From a bacterium (lineage in GTDB: Bacteria > SAR324 > XYD2-FULL-50-16), in assembly GCA_018829445.1 (NCBI GenBank), contig JAHJTV010000078.1, positions 1 to 64,000 of the forward strand: a stretch of 64,000 nucleotides of DNA, in the 5' to 3' direction. The translations under genes were made by a program, and so were the position numbers. Below the pieces are notes generated by a model. That model was given only the letters and a program-made list of their open reading frames with translations, did no database searches and was not told the DNA's origin. Position 1 is the stretch's first letter. Every line of letters begins with the position of its first letter. Below are positions 51,306 to 59,410 of the stretch, piece after piece.

Positions 51306-51674
51306 TTAACCAAACCACAATAGAAGAGAAATAGCCAGAAACACAATCCAGGAAAAATGTCTACCACGCGTGAAAACCAAAGCCATTAAACAGGACACCA
51401 GAAAAAGAACTGCTATGGATCGAATCTGTACCAAGGTTCCGGTGGTATTTAACGACCGGGCATAAAATATAACCAAGACTCCCAACCCCCACCAAGCGAC
51501 AGTTGTCAGATGCCAGGCGAACCGCATCACTCTTTTGCTAGCCAAAGAAGGCAAAGGCATGAATGACAAATCTCCCTTATAAAGAGGCATTATCAACAAT
51601 CGCTCTCCCAGAACCGAATGAGCCAAAGCAATCAAAACAATCAACAAAGCTGCAACCAGATAGAAAACATTCAT
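51306..51674 (-). CDS. Small four-helix membrane protein, family not recognised
   Basis: 122 residues with about four hydrophobic segments (3-21, 52-70, 80-98, 104-121). The motif AHSVLGERLLIMPLY near the N-terminus and RFAWHLTTVAWWGLG in the middle look conserved-type but I cannot name the family. A strong GGAGGG ribosome binding site precedes the ATG. It is the first gene of a two-gene operon with TetR, so TetR may control its level in response to a toxic compound. Confidence 0.7.
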   Translation of the reverse strand: MNVFYLVAALLIVLIALAHSVLGERLLIMPLYKGDLSFMPLPSLASKRVMRFAWHLTTVAWWGLGVLVIFYARSLNTTGTLVQIRSIAVLFLVSCLMALVFTRGRHFSWIVFLAISLLLWFG

Positions 51675-52267
51675 TATCCCTCCATAGGAAAAATTTAAGC
51701 ATTTAAAAGAAATGCTATACTAGAATATGTATTCTAATAAATCAATAAAATTCTAAGAACACATTGTAATTATTCGCCCATTATCCCAACATAATGTTCT
51801 GTTAGAAGTCATTTAGTTAACAAAGAACCCTTCATCGTATAAGGAATTGGCTTCAAACAGATCCCTTTTCAGGGACAAAATCGACAATGACTGCTTGGGG
51901 TTATTATTGCACCACAAAAAATGCTTCCATTGGCAGCTATTAGATCGGAAAACTTCCTGAAAAAAAGAACAGGTAAATGAGCAAAAATTCTTCCTTTTAA
52001 ATGTATAACTCATTGTTTCCGAATATTTTAAAGACTTGCACCGATATAATTATACTGCTGTTATCAGGCTTTATACTTTTATAACCTCTTGACGAAACCG
52101 AACACTTGCTCTATTTTTATGCTGAATCGAGTTCAATTTATGAGAATGGTTCAAGACGATCGTTTGGTGTAATTGGCTATTTAAAACCATTTTGGACCCG
52201 AATAAACGTAGTAATCCACTCTGGACCATTAATCAGTGTGGACAGAACCCCTTATCGGAGACTGCAG
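51675..52267. other. Intergenic region between divergent TetR operon and acyl-CoA cluster
   Basis: About 590 bp. The left edge carries the TetR-operon promoter and operator. The rest is AT-rich with no credible ORF; the promoter of the plus-strand acyl-CoA operon should be in its right part but was not pinned down. Confidence 0.5.
51717..51745 (-). promoter_or_regulatory. TetR-operon promoter with operator in the spacer
   Basis: On the minus strand TTGATT (plus 51740-51745), a 17-bp spacer and TAGTAT (plus 51717-51722). The inverted repeat TAGAATA, TG, TATTCTA (51721-51736) sits almost entirely between the two boxes. An operator in the spacer is the classical TetR-type repression layout. It is about 45 bp upstream of the membrane protein gene. 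Confidence 0.6.
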
Positions 52268-53071
52268 ATGGTATTGGTTTACGAAAAGAAGAACAACATC
52301 GCTTATTTGAGGCTTAACAGACCGGAAGCAAGGAATGCGTTTGACCCGGAATTGGTTGTAACCATGTCTGAGGCCTGGGAGGATTATAAAAATGACAAAG
52401 AGATGCGTTGTGCAATTCTGACTGGAACAGGGGACAGCACTTTCTGTGCGGGTGCGGATCTGGGAAAATTGATACCCCTGATTACCGGTGCCAGAAAGCC
52501 GGAGAATGAGTTTGATGAGAAACTGGTAAAAGATCCCATGACAACACCCAGAGCTTTTTTAAGGGGATACCAGTTATATAAACCGGTAATTGCAGCCATC
52601 AACGGTCATGCCATCGCCGGAGGCTTTGAGTTATTGTATGGTACCGACATACGAATTGCCTGCCCGGATGCAAAATTTGGGTTGCAGGAAGTCAAATGGG
52701 CAATCTTCCCAGCCGGCGGTTCCACAGTGCACCTAACAAGACAGATGCCCTACGCCAAAGCAATGGAGATTTTATTAACCGGAGAACTGATAACTGCAGA
52801 AGAAGCGTTGCAGTATGGATTTATCAACAAGATCGTACCAAGAGAGAGTTTAATAGAGGAAGCGGAGAAAATCGCCGGTATTATTGCTAAAAACGGACCT
52901 TTGGCTGTTTCGGCAGTGAAACAGTCGGTTCTCAATAATATTGGTTTGCCAGTCAAAGAGGGGCTGGAGAAAGAATTCGAATACTCGGCACCTGTGTTTA
53001 TGAGTAAAGATGCACAGGAAGGGCCGAGGGCTTTTAAAGAAAAACGTGCCCCCCAATTCAAAGGGGAGTAA
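52268..53071 (+). CDS. Enoyl-CoA hydratase/isomerase-family protein
   Basis: 267 residues, crotonase fold. FCAGADLGKL is the oxyanion loop, HAIAGGFELLYGTDIRIA retains the first catalytic glutamate and KFGLQEVKWAIFPAGG has Glu at the second catalytic position, so hydratase activity is plausible. The end KEKRAPQFKGE is typical. GGAG precedes ATG 52268; the ORF extends to a TTG at 52106 without family similarity. First gene of the acyl-CoA catabolic cluster; the next gene starts 34 bp after its stop. Confidence 0.86.
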   Translation: MVLVYEKKNNIAYLRLNRPEARNAFDPELVVTMSEAWEDYKNDKEMRCAILTGTGDSTFCAGADLGKLIPLITGARKPENEFDEKLVKDPMTTPRAFLRGYQLYKPVIAAINGHAIAGGFELLYGTDIRIACPDAKFGLQEVKWAIFPAGGSTVHLTRQMPYAKAMEILLTGELITAEEALQYGFINKIVPRESLIEEAEKIAGIIAKNGPLAVSAVKQSVLNNIGLPVKEGLEKEFEYSAPVFMSKDAQEGPRAFKEKRAPQFKGE

Positions 53072-53105
53072 CGGTTATTCAATTTTCTATCAAGGGAGAA
53101 AAACC

Positions 53106-54311
53106 ATGGATTTCAGATTAACCAAGGAAGAGGAACTGAAAAAGCAGGAGTTTGAAGCCTTTTTTGAAGAGGAGATGAAAAAAGCACCCCCGGAATTCGG
53201 AAACGGCGGATTGGAAGGTGTCTATGCGACCGAAGAGGGTTTTCAGTTTCACAAATACATGGCCAGAAAGCTGGGTGAAAAAGGATGGCTTTCCATGGGG
53301 TGGCCGAAACAATACGGCGGCCAGGAAGCATCCATCATGGAGCAGGTCATTTTTGATGAAGTGCGAGGATACTATAACGCTCCCGGCGTTGACGGCTTTG
53401 CCGTGGGGATGTTCGCCCCAACTCTGTTAGCAGGAGCCACCGAAGAGCAAAAACAAAGATTGCTGCCCCCTATCGCCAAAGGGGAAGCATTTTACTGCCA
53501 GGGCTGGAGCGAGCCCGATGCAGGTTCTGATCTGGCTTCCCTGACAACAACTGCCATCAGGGAAGGAGATCACTATATCGTCAACGGCCAGAAAACCTGG
53601 ACAACCGGTGGACATAAAGCCGAATTCATGTTTTTACTGGCTCGCACCGATCCTGAATCAAAACGAAGCAAAGGACTTTCCGTCTTCCATCTGAGAATGG
53701 ATCTACCGGGAGTTGAAGTCAGACCGTTACTCTACATGGACGGGAAACATGTCTATAACGAAGTGTTCATGAACAATGTCAAAATTCCTGCAGAAGATTT
53801 AATTGGGGTTGAGGGAGAAGGCTGGAACCTGACCCGACAAACCATGAATTTCGAAAGAAGTGGTGCCGGAGGTTTCTCCGGGGCTAAACGTTACCTGGAG
53901 AAAATCATCGAATACGCCAAGGCTACCAACCGAAACGGCAAGCCTATTTCCAAAGATCCCAACGCCAGAAGAAAAATTGCAGAGATGTTTATTGCTTCGG
54001 AAGTGGGACGCACCCTGGCATACAAAATTGCCTGGATGCATCAGAAAGGTGATTTCATGGGACTGATCACAGCAGCATCGGAGTCCAAACTGTTCTCTAC
54101 CGAATCAGCCCAGTTGATGTCCAACTATGCTACAGAATTGATGGGACCATACGGACAATTGGAAGGCGGCGAATACGCACCATTGGATGGAGGCATGGTT
54201 GAGCTCTACCAGTTCATCAAAGGCGCAACCATCTTCGCCGGAACCAATGAGATTCAAAGAAACCTGATAGCCTGGACAGGATTGGGATTACCGCGGTTGA
54301 AGTTTAAATAG
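53106..54311 (+). CDS. Acyl-CoA dehydrogenase, subunit-1 type
   Basis: 401 residues. FAD-binding and domain motifs: EPDAGSDLASLTTTAIREGDHYIVNGQKTWTTG (middle beta domain), GVEGEGWNLTRQTM and the terminal IFAGTNEIQRNLIA. At the usual catalytic YEGT position the residue is Ala (FAGT), so the active base must be elsewhere or in a partner. Paired with the acyl-CoA dehydrogenase gene 540 bp downstream, it resembles the heterotetrameric enzymes of steroid side-chain degradation. GGGAG precedes the ATG. Electrons would pass to ETF. Confidence 0.88.
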   Translation: MDFRLTKEEELKKQEFEAFFEEEMKKAPPEFGNGGLEGVYATEEGFQFHKYMARKLGEKGWLSMGWPKQYGGQEASIMEQVIFDEVRGYYNAPGVDGFAVGMFAPTLLAGATEEQKQRLLPPIAKGEAFYCQGWSEPDAGSDLASLTTTAIREGDHYIVNGQKTWTTGGHKAEFMFLLARTDPESKRSKGLSVFHLRMDLPGVEVRPLLYMDGKHVYNEVFMNNVKIPAEDLIGVEGEGWNLTRQTMNFERSGAGGFSGAKRYLEKIIEYAKATNRNGKPISKDPNARRKIAEMFIASEVGRTLAYKIAWMHQKGDFMGLITAASESKLFSTESAQLMSNYATELMGPYGQLEGGEYAPLDGGMVELYQFIKGATIFAGTNEIQRNLIAWTGLGLPRLKFK

Positions 54312-54313
54312 CA

Positions 54314-54350
54314 GCGGTTAGCGGTTAGCGGTTAGCGGTTAGCGGTTAGC
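54314..54350 (+). repeat. Tandem heptamer GCGGTTA x5
   Basis: Five exact copies of GCGGTTA plus GC run from 54314 to 54350, starting 3 bp after the acyl-CoA dehydrogenase stop codon. The inverse, GCTAACCGC, is found at 54756-54764 at the other end of the following gene. Related heptamers occur at 59212-59235. Confidence 0.9.
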
Positions 54351-54391
54351 AAAAATTTGTTCGAATTTTTAATTTGTCTACCAGATTTTTA

Positions 54392-54760
54392 ATGAAAGAT
54401 TACAAAACTTTAAATGTTTGGAAGCATTCTCATGAATTAGCATTGAAGGTATACCAGCTAATATCTGCGTTTCCCAAAGAGGAAAAGTATGGCATTACAA
54501 GCCAGTTAAGAAGGGCTGCAACTTCAATCCCAACCAATATTGCCGGAGGTTGTGGTCGCGATGGAGACCTGGAATTAAAACGATTTCTGCAGATAGCCAT
54601 GGGCTCAGCCAGTGAAACCGATTATTTACTTCTTCTCTCAAAAGATCTCAATTTTCTGGATGAAGGCCCATATCGAGAGCTTGAAACTGAAATTGTAAAA
54701 ATCATGAAAATGCTAACCTCTTTTATTAAGAAACTTAGAACCGATAGTAAAAAAAGCTAA
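54392..54760 (+). CDS. Four-helix-bundle protein (23S rRNA intervening-sequence type)
   Basis: 122 residues. The sequence YKTLNVWKHSHELALKVYQLISAFPKEEKYGITSQLRRAATSIPTNIAGG is the hallmark of the four-helix-bundle family first described from 23S rRNA intervening sequences. Its function is unknown. Here it sits inside a protein-coding operon, between two acyl-CoA dehydrogenase genes. It is bracketed by GCGGTTAGC repeats in inverse orientation; its stop codon lies within the right copy. ATG 54392 is preferred, since the preceding residues do not match. This looks like a small mobile or domesticated insert. Confidence 0.88.
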   Translation: MKDYKTLNVWKHSHELALKVYQLISAFPKEEKYGITSQLRRAATSIPTNIAGGCGRDGDLELKRFLQIAMGSASETDYLLLLSKDLNFLDEGPYRELETEIVKIMKMLTSFIKKLRTDSKKS

Positions 54761-54764
54761 CCGC
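54756..54764 (-). repeat. Inverted GCGGTTAGC at the right end of the four-helix gene
   Basis: GCTAACCGC is the inverse of the heptamer junction on the left side of the gene and includes its TAA stop codon. It gives the segment 54314-54764 short inverted ends. Confidence 0.6.
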
Positions 54765-54849
54765 CAAATGCCAATAGCTGTTCCAAAACAGGTGGCAATA
54801 ACATGCAAACGAAATAACCTTATAAGAGAATATACTAGGAGATAAAAAC

Positions 54850-55965
54850 ATGGACCTCGACTATACCAAAGAACAGGAGATGCTGCGAAAATCGGTGGCG
54901 GAGTTTTTAGCCAAGGAATGCCCTTTTGACTCCGTTAAGGAGATTGAAGACAGTGAACCGGGTTATGATGAGAAATTATGGAAGAAGATGGCCAAACTAG
55001 GATGGATGGAGCTCCACATTCCGGAGGAGTATGGCGGCTTGGGTGATCCCTTTGTGGATCTGACCATCATTATGGAGGAGATTGGTAAAAGAGCATTTCC
55101 CAGTCCTTTTTTTACAACCGTGCTACTGGGAGGCTTGACTCTGATTGAAGGCGGAACGGAAGAGCAGAAAAAGAAGGTTCTGCCTAAAATCGCATCGGGT
55201 AATCTGATCATGTCCCTGGCGCAACTGGAGGAAGATGCCAGTTACCTGGAATCGGGAATCAACCTGCAAGCGAAACTTGAAGGAGACAACTATGTCTTAA
55301 ACGGAAAAAAGATGTTTGCCGTTGATGCCAATATTGCCGACAAACTTATCATCGCTGCCAGAACAGCTGAAGGTGTTACCCTCTTCCTTGCTGACGGCAA
55401 AGCCCCCGGTATTACCTGCCAGAAAATGCAGACCATCGGTAAGGACAATAATTGTATTCTCACCCTGGAGAATGTCTCCATCCCCAAATCAGATATAATC
55501 GGAAAACCGGGTGAAGGCTGGCAAATTCTGGAAAAAATTGCACCTAAGGCTACCGTGGCTAAATGTGCTGAAATGCTGGGTGGATGTCAGGAATCAATTG
55601 ATATGACTGCAGCCTACGCCAAGGAAAGAGTGCAATACGGCACGCCCATCGGGGGATTCCAGGCAATTCAGCATTACATGGCTGATATGAGAGTGGGGTT
55701 TGACACCAGTCTCTATTATATGCACAAGGTCGCCTGGATGATCGACGAAGGGATGGATGTCACCAAAGAGGTTTCCGCTCTTAAAGCTCAGGTGAATGAG
55801 CAATATAAGTTTATAACCGAACGGGCTGTCCAGATCCATGGCGGCATCGGAACAACCCGTGAGTTTAATATCGGTCTGTTTTACCGAAGAGCCAAGGCTT
55901 TTGAATATATTCAGGGAGATACCGATTATCACCACGAAAAAATTGCCCTTGCTCTTGAGCTGTAG
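54850..55965 (+). CDS. Acyl-CoA dehydrogenase, subunit-2 type
   Basis: 371 residues. The N-terminal MDLDYTKEQEMLRKSVAEFLAKECP and the central PEEYGGLGDPFVDLTIIMEEIG are standard. The C-terminal VQIHGGIGTTREFNIGLFYRRAKAFEYIQGDTDYHHEKIA lacks the catalytic Glu of YEGT and matches the pattern of the second subunit in alpha2beta2 enzymes such as the FadE pairs of steroid catabolism. Together with the preceding dehydrogenase it probably forms a heterotetramer. GGAG precedes the ATG. Confidence 0.85.
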   Translation: MDLDYTKEQEMLRKSVAEFLAKECPFDSVKEIEDSEPGYDEKLWKKMAKLGWMELHIPEEYGGLGDPFVDLTIIMEEIGKRAFPSPFFTTVLLGGLTLIEGGTEEQKKKVLPKIASGNLIMSLAQLEEDASYLESGINLQAKLEGDNYVLNGKKMFAVDANIADKLIIAARTAEGVTLFLADGKAPGITCQKMQTIGKDNNCILTLENVSIPKSDIIGKPGEGWQILEKIAPKATVAKCAEMLGGCQESIDMTAAYAKERVQYGTPIGGFQAIQHYMADMRVGFDTSLYYMHKVAWMIDEGMDVTKEVSALKAQVNEQYKFITERAVQIHGGIGTTREFNIGLFYRRAKAFEYIQGDTDYHHEKIALALEL

Positions 55966-56093
55966 CGATAATATAAGCGGTGAATCACTTCCCTGCCAGT
56001 ATTTTAGCCTGGTTTGTATCCTCACTTCATTCAGCGGGGTATTTTTTATATCATTCCAGCCTTGAGCCGGAATCTAAATTATTTTCAATACCC

Positions 56094-56124
56094 AAAGGCG
56101 GCCACGTAGGGCCGCCCTACCGTT
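56094..56124 (-). repeat. REP-like repeat, inverted copy
   Basis: 31 bp identical, in reverse orientation, to 40104-40134. Both stems GTAGGGC/GCCCTAC and GGCGGCC/GGCCGCC are preserved. Exact identity 16 kb apart argues for recent dispersal or strong constraint. Confidence 0.85.
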
Positions 56125-56302
56125 CAGAAAACCTGTATTTTGTATAAAAAAGTGCTTGAGTAAGCGCGTCTGGAATCGAGTCCGGGAAGTATCAAACTTA
56201 AGCTTCACAAAAAAAAACAGACTTTATCTTCACCAGGCATTTTCCCCAGTAAACCTGATAATAGTCCACAACTGAGTCAACAGCAGGAAAATATATTTTG
56301 CC

Positions 56303-56360
56303 TTGACATCAATCTGCCTTCAGTCTAAATTTAATTCAGTTATTGAATTAGATTCAATAA
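56303..56360 (+). promoter_or_regulatory. tetR promoter and operator
   Basis: TTGACA (56303-56308, perfect -35), 17 bp, TAAATT (56326-56331). The inverted repeat TTATTGAAT, 3 bp, ATTCAATAA (56340-56360) has perfect 9-bp arms and covers the start-site region. It is a likely autoregulatory operator for the TetR gene 163 bp downstream and could also control the catabolic cluster. Confidence 0.65.
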
Positions 56361-56523
56361 AAAATTATAATTCAATTTTGAAGTGTGAATTAACAGCAAT
56401 CATCCATTTTATCAGTGATTAAATGGTTTTCGTATTTATCAGATTGTTTCAGATCGGATAAAGCAAAAAACAAAACCGATAAACTCCAACCTTGGACGAT
56501 AAATAAAAGAAGCAAAACCGCAC

Positions 56524-57192
56524 ATGGACAAAGCATTAACAAAAAACAATGGGGAAACCCTTTCGCGGAGTGCTCTCAGGCGCCAAAGGGAACGAGAGGA
56601 GCGTTATCAAACCATTCTCAAGGCAGCTGAAACTCTTTTCGTGAAAGAGGGGTATCATCAAACCAGTATTAACAAAATTGCAGACCTGGCTGAAGTGTCT
56701 GTCGGGACGGTTTACTTCTATTTTAAAAACAAAGAAGACCTGTTGATTCAACTATTGGATGAGATCAGTTATCTTTTCCGTTCCCGTATCGGCGCAGAAT
56801 TCCGTAATGCCGATTCGACACTGGAAGGGTTCACAAATGCCGGGAATATGTTTTTTGACGAGTTCTGCAATAAATACCCGGAAAAAGTTGCGATCATGTA
56901 TCGCGAATCAGTCGGCCAAAGCCCCTTGGTGGAAGAGCATCGAAAAAAGTTGCATGACAAAAGCATCAAGGATATTAGTGAAGCCCTGCAACGCATGAGT
57001 GAAAATATGGGATTTCAATTTCCCAGTTCTATGTCGATTGAGATCATCGCTGTCAGTATCATGGGAATTTACCAGAGCATCGCTTCTCATTTCCTGGTGT
57101 CCCGGGAAAAACCGGAAAATCTCAAACAGATCGGGGATGACGCTGTAAATTACCTTGTTGGTGGCATCAAGGATATGTGCGGCTTAAATTAA
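56524..57192 (+). CDS. TetR-family transcriptional regulator of the acyl-CoA cluster
   Basis: 222 residues. Helix-turn-helix: QTILKAAETLFVKEGYHQTSINKIADLAEVSVGTVYFYFKNKEDLL. The C-terminal ligand domain resembles FadR/AcrR-like TetR proteins of fatty-acid regulation but is not diagnostic. The gene sits between the dehydrogenase pair and the reductase/carboxylase genes on the same strand, with its own promoter and a perfect palindrome upstream. An acyl-CoA ligand is likely by context. The reductase gene starts 18 bp after its stop. Confidence 0.87.
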   Translation: MDKALTKNNGETLSRSALRRQREREERYQTILKAAETLFVKEGYHQTSINKIADLAEVSVGTVYFYFKNKEDLLIQLLDEISYLFRSRIGAEFRNADSTLEGFTNAGNMFFDEFCNKYPEKVAIMYRESVGQSPLVEEHRKKLHDKSIKDISEALQRMSENMGFQFPSSMSIEIIAVSIMGIYQSIASHFLVSREKPENLKQIGDDAVNYLVGGIKDMCGLN

Positions 57193-57210
57193 TTATACAG
57201 GAGAGTTTTT

Positions 57211-59211
57211 ATGTACAATAATCTGTTCAGTCCAATCACCATCAACACCCTTGAAGTCAGAAACAGGATTGTCTACCCGGCATTGGGATTGATGTATTCA
57301 TTTGATGGGACATTAAACGACCGTTATTATAACTATTTTCAGGAAAAGGCTCGGGGTGGCGCCGGAATTGTTACCGTGGGTCCGGTGGGAATCGATGAAT
57401 TAGGGTCCGGCATGATCACCATGTTATTAACCAATGACGATGCAATCCCTGCTTTTAAGAAAATGACAGATCTGATCAAAAATGAGGGGGCACGGGCGTG
57501 GATACAACTGTTTCATGCAGGTGCTTATTCTCATCCCTTTTTGATTGGTGGCAAACAACCCATGGCTCCTTCGTCCGTCTTCTCCAACTACTCGAAAACA
57601 ACACCGAAGGAGATGAGCAAGGAAGAGATTAAAGGAGTGCAACAAGCTTTTATTGATGCCGGTGTCAGGGCTAAAAAAGCAGGGTTTGACGGCGTTGAGA
57701 TCATCGCCTCCGCCGGTTACTTGATTACCCAGTTCCTGTCACCCTTAAAAAATCAGCGTACAGACGAATACGGCGGCAGTTTTGAAAACCGGGTGCGATT
57801 TCCCCGTGAAATCATTGAAGGCATGAGGGAGAAATTGGGTGCCGATTATCCGGTCTCCATCCGCATGGCGGGCAACGATTTTGTGGAAGGAAGCAACACG
57901 GACTCGGAGACTCCCGAGTTTGCAAAAGTGTATGAAAAAGCCGGGGTGGATATGATCAATGTTACCGGCGGCTGGCATGAAACCAACGTTCCCCAGATGA
58001 CTACCAACATGCCCCGATCCGCTTTTGCCTACCTGGCCTATAATATTAAACAGGCGGTTTCCATCCCGGTTATCGCTTCAAACCGCATCAACACTCCGGA
58101 AGTCGCCGAATCAGTATTAAAAGACGGTTATGCGGATATGGTTAGCGTGGGTAGAGCGCTGATTGCCGATCCACACTGGGCTAACAAGGCAAAATCCGGA
58201 AGAAGAGATGAGATCCGGCCTTGTGTTGCCTGTTTGCAAGGCTGTATGGATGGTATCATGAGTGGCAATTCCGCCAGTTGCGTCGCCAATCCCTTTGCCG
58301 GTTATGAAAATGTCAGGGAGATCAAAAAAACCGAATCCCCCAAAAAAGTGATGATTATCGGGGCTGGCCTGGCAGGTCTGGAAGCTGCCGTTACTGCAAA
58401 ACAGGCCGGTCACGACGTTCACTTGTATGAAAAGAAAAGAGATATCGGCGGCCAGATCTGGATAGCCTCGGCTCCGCCTCATAAAGAGGAGTTAATGGAG
58501 TTCATCCGTTACTACCGGACGATGTTGCGAGTCCACAATATTCCGGTTCATCTAAACACCGAAGTAACACCGGAACTGATTGAAAAAGAGAATCCGGATC
58601 ACATATTTGTTGCCGAAGGAGCCGGACCTCTCATTCCACCCATCCAGGGTACGGATGATCCCTCCGTTATGACAGCGTGGGATCTGCTGGAGAACAATCC
58701 GAGATTGGGGAAAGAGGTTGCCATCATCGGTGGTGGAGCAGTTGGACTTGAATCAGCACTATTTGTCGCAGCCAAAGGAGCCTTGCCTCCCGATGCTCTT
58801 CACTTTCTCATGACCTATGAGGCCGAATCATATCAGCGGTTGAAAGAACTGATGTTTAAAGGCTCCTCCAGGGTAACGGTCTTTGAAATGTTGCCAAAAG
58901 TGGGCAAGGACGTTGGCAAGTCCACAAAATGGGTACTGATGAGTAATCTGGGCAGATTTAAGGTGGATATTAAAACCGACGCAAAAGTCATCGCCATCAA
59001 GGACGGGAAAGTAATCTATGAGAGAGACGGTGAGACGCAGAGTAAACAGTTCGACAATGTGATTATGGCATCAGGTTCTAAATCGAACAAAACCATGGCA
59101 AACAAACTGGAAACAATGAACATTCCCTTCACTGCCATTGGTGATGGTGTTCAAATTGGAAAGATTGACAACGCAATCCATGGCGGTTTTCTGGCTGCCT
59201 TGGAGATTTAA
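57211..59211 (+). CDS. 2,4-dienoyl-CoA reductase-like FMN/Fe-S/FAD enzyme
   Basis: 666 residues. The N-terminal old-yellow-enzyme barrel (about 1-340; FSPITINTLEVRNRIVYPA, WIQLFHAGAYS, DGVEIIASAGYLITQFLSP, RTDEYGGSFENRVRF) binds FMN. A four-cysteine Fe-S site follows in RPCVACLQGC...SASC (C-x2-C-x3-C-x11-C). The C-terminal FAD/NAD part has KKVMIIGAGLAGLEAA and EVAIIGGGAVGLESALF. The architecture is that of FadH, BaiCD/BaiH and trimethylamine dehydrogenase relatives. It probably reduces an unsaturated acyl-CoA or ring intermediate. CAGGAG precedes the ATG. Confidence 0.88.
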   Translation: MYNNLFSPITINTLEVRNRIVYPALGLMYSFDGTLNDRYYNYFQEKARGGAGIVTVGPVGIDELGSGMITMLLTNDDAIPAFKKMTDLIKNEGARAWIQLFHAGAYSHPFLIGGKQPMAPSSVFSNYSKTTPKEMSKEEIKGVQQAFIDAGVRAKKAGFDGVEIIASAGYLITQFLSPLKNQRTDEYGGSFENRVRFPREIIEGMREKLGADYPVSIRMAGNDFVEGSNTDSETPEFAKVYEKAGVDMINVTGGWHETNVPQMTTNMPRSAFAYLAYNIKQAVSIPVIASNRINTPEVAESVLKDGYADMVSVGRALIADPHWANKAKSGRRDEIRPCVACLQGCMDGIMSGNSASCVANPFAGYENVREIKKTESPKKVMIIGAGLAGLEAAVTAKQAGHDVHLYEKKRDIGGQIWIASAPPHKEELMEFIRYYRTMLRVHNIPVHLNTEVTPELIEKENPDHIFVAEGAGPLIPPIQGTDDPSVMTAWDLLENNPRLGKEVAIIGGGAVGLESALFVAAKGALPPDALHFLMTYEAESYQRLKELMFKGSSRVTVFEMLPKVGKDVGKSTKWVLMSNLGRFKVDIKTDAKVIAIKDGKVIYERDGETQSKQFDNVIMASGSKSNKTMANKLETMNIPFTAIGDGVQIGKIDNAIHGGFLAALEI

Positions 59212-59235
59212 AGCTATTAGCTGTTAGCGGTTAGC
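59212..59235 (+). repeat. Degenerate heptamer repeat
   Basis: AGCTATT, AGCTGTT, AGCGGTT and AGC follow directly, starting 1 bp after the reductase stop codon. The last unit equals the heptamer of 54314-54350 in another register. No gene is inserted here. A separate hairpin AGTTAAC/GTTAACT lies at 59358-59378. Confidence 0.7.
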
Positions 59236-59410
59236 TTTTAAGGAAAACGGCTAAGTATTAAAAAATGAACTTGTCATCCTGACACAGTCTGGAATTGCAG
59301 CACAGTTCACTAACACAAGAAAATGGAAACAGCATCAAGCAGGACTTTTTCGATAAAAGTTAACGGCTTTTGTTAACTGTTGATAATCCCTTAAGCAACC
59401 AGGATATAGA

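Larger units (their letters stand above)
55966..56523. other. Intergenic region upstream of the second TetR gene
   Basis: About 560 bp. It contains an inverted copy of the REP-like repeat (56094-56124) and, further right, a promoter plus palindromic operator for tetR. No ORF is convincing. Confidence 0.6.

Noticed and set aside
52106-52267. Longer N-terminus for the first enoyl-CoA hydratase
   Set aside because: TTG start without ribosome binding site; residues do not match crotonases, whereas ATG 52268 has a well-spaced GGAG.
54314-54350. CRISPR or telomere-like interpretation of the heptamer run
   Set aside because: Units are contiguous 7-mers without spacers and only five in number; neither a CRISPR array nor a telomere.
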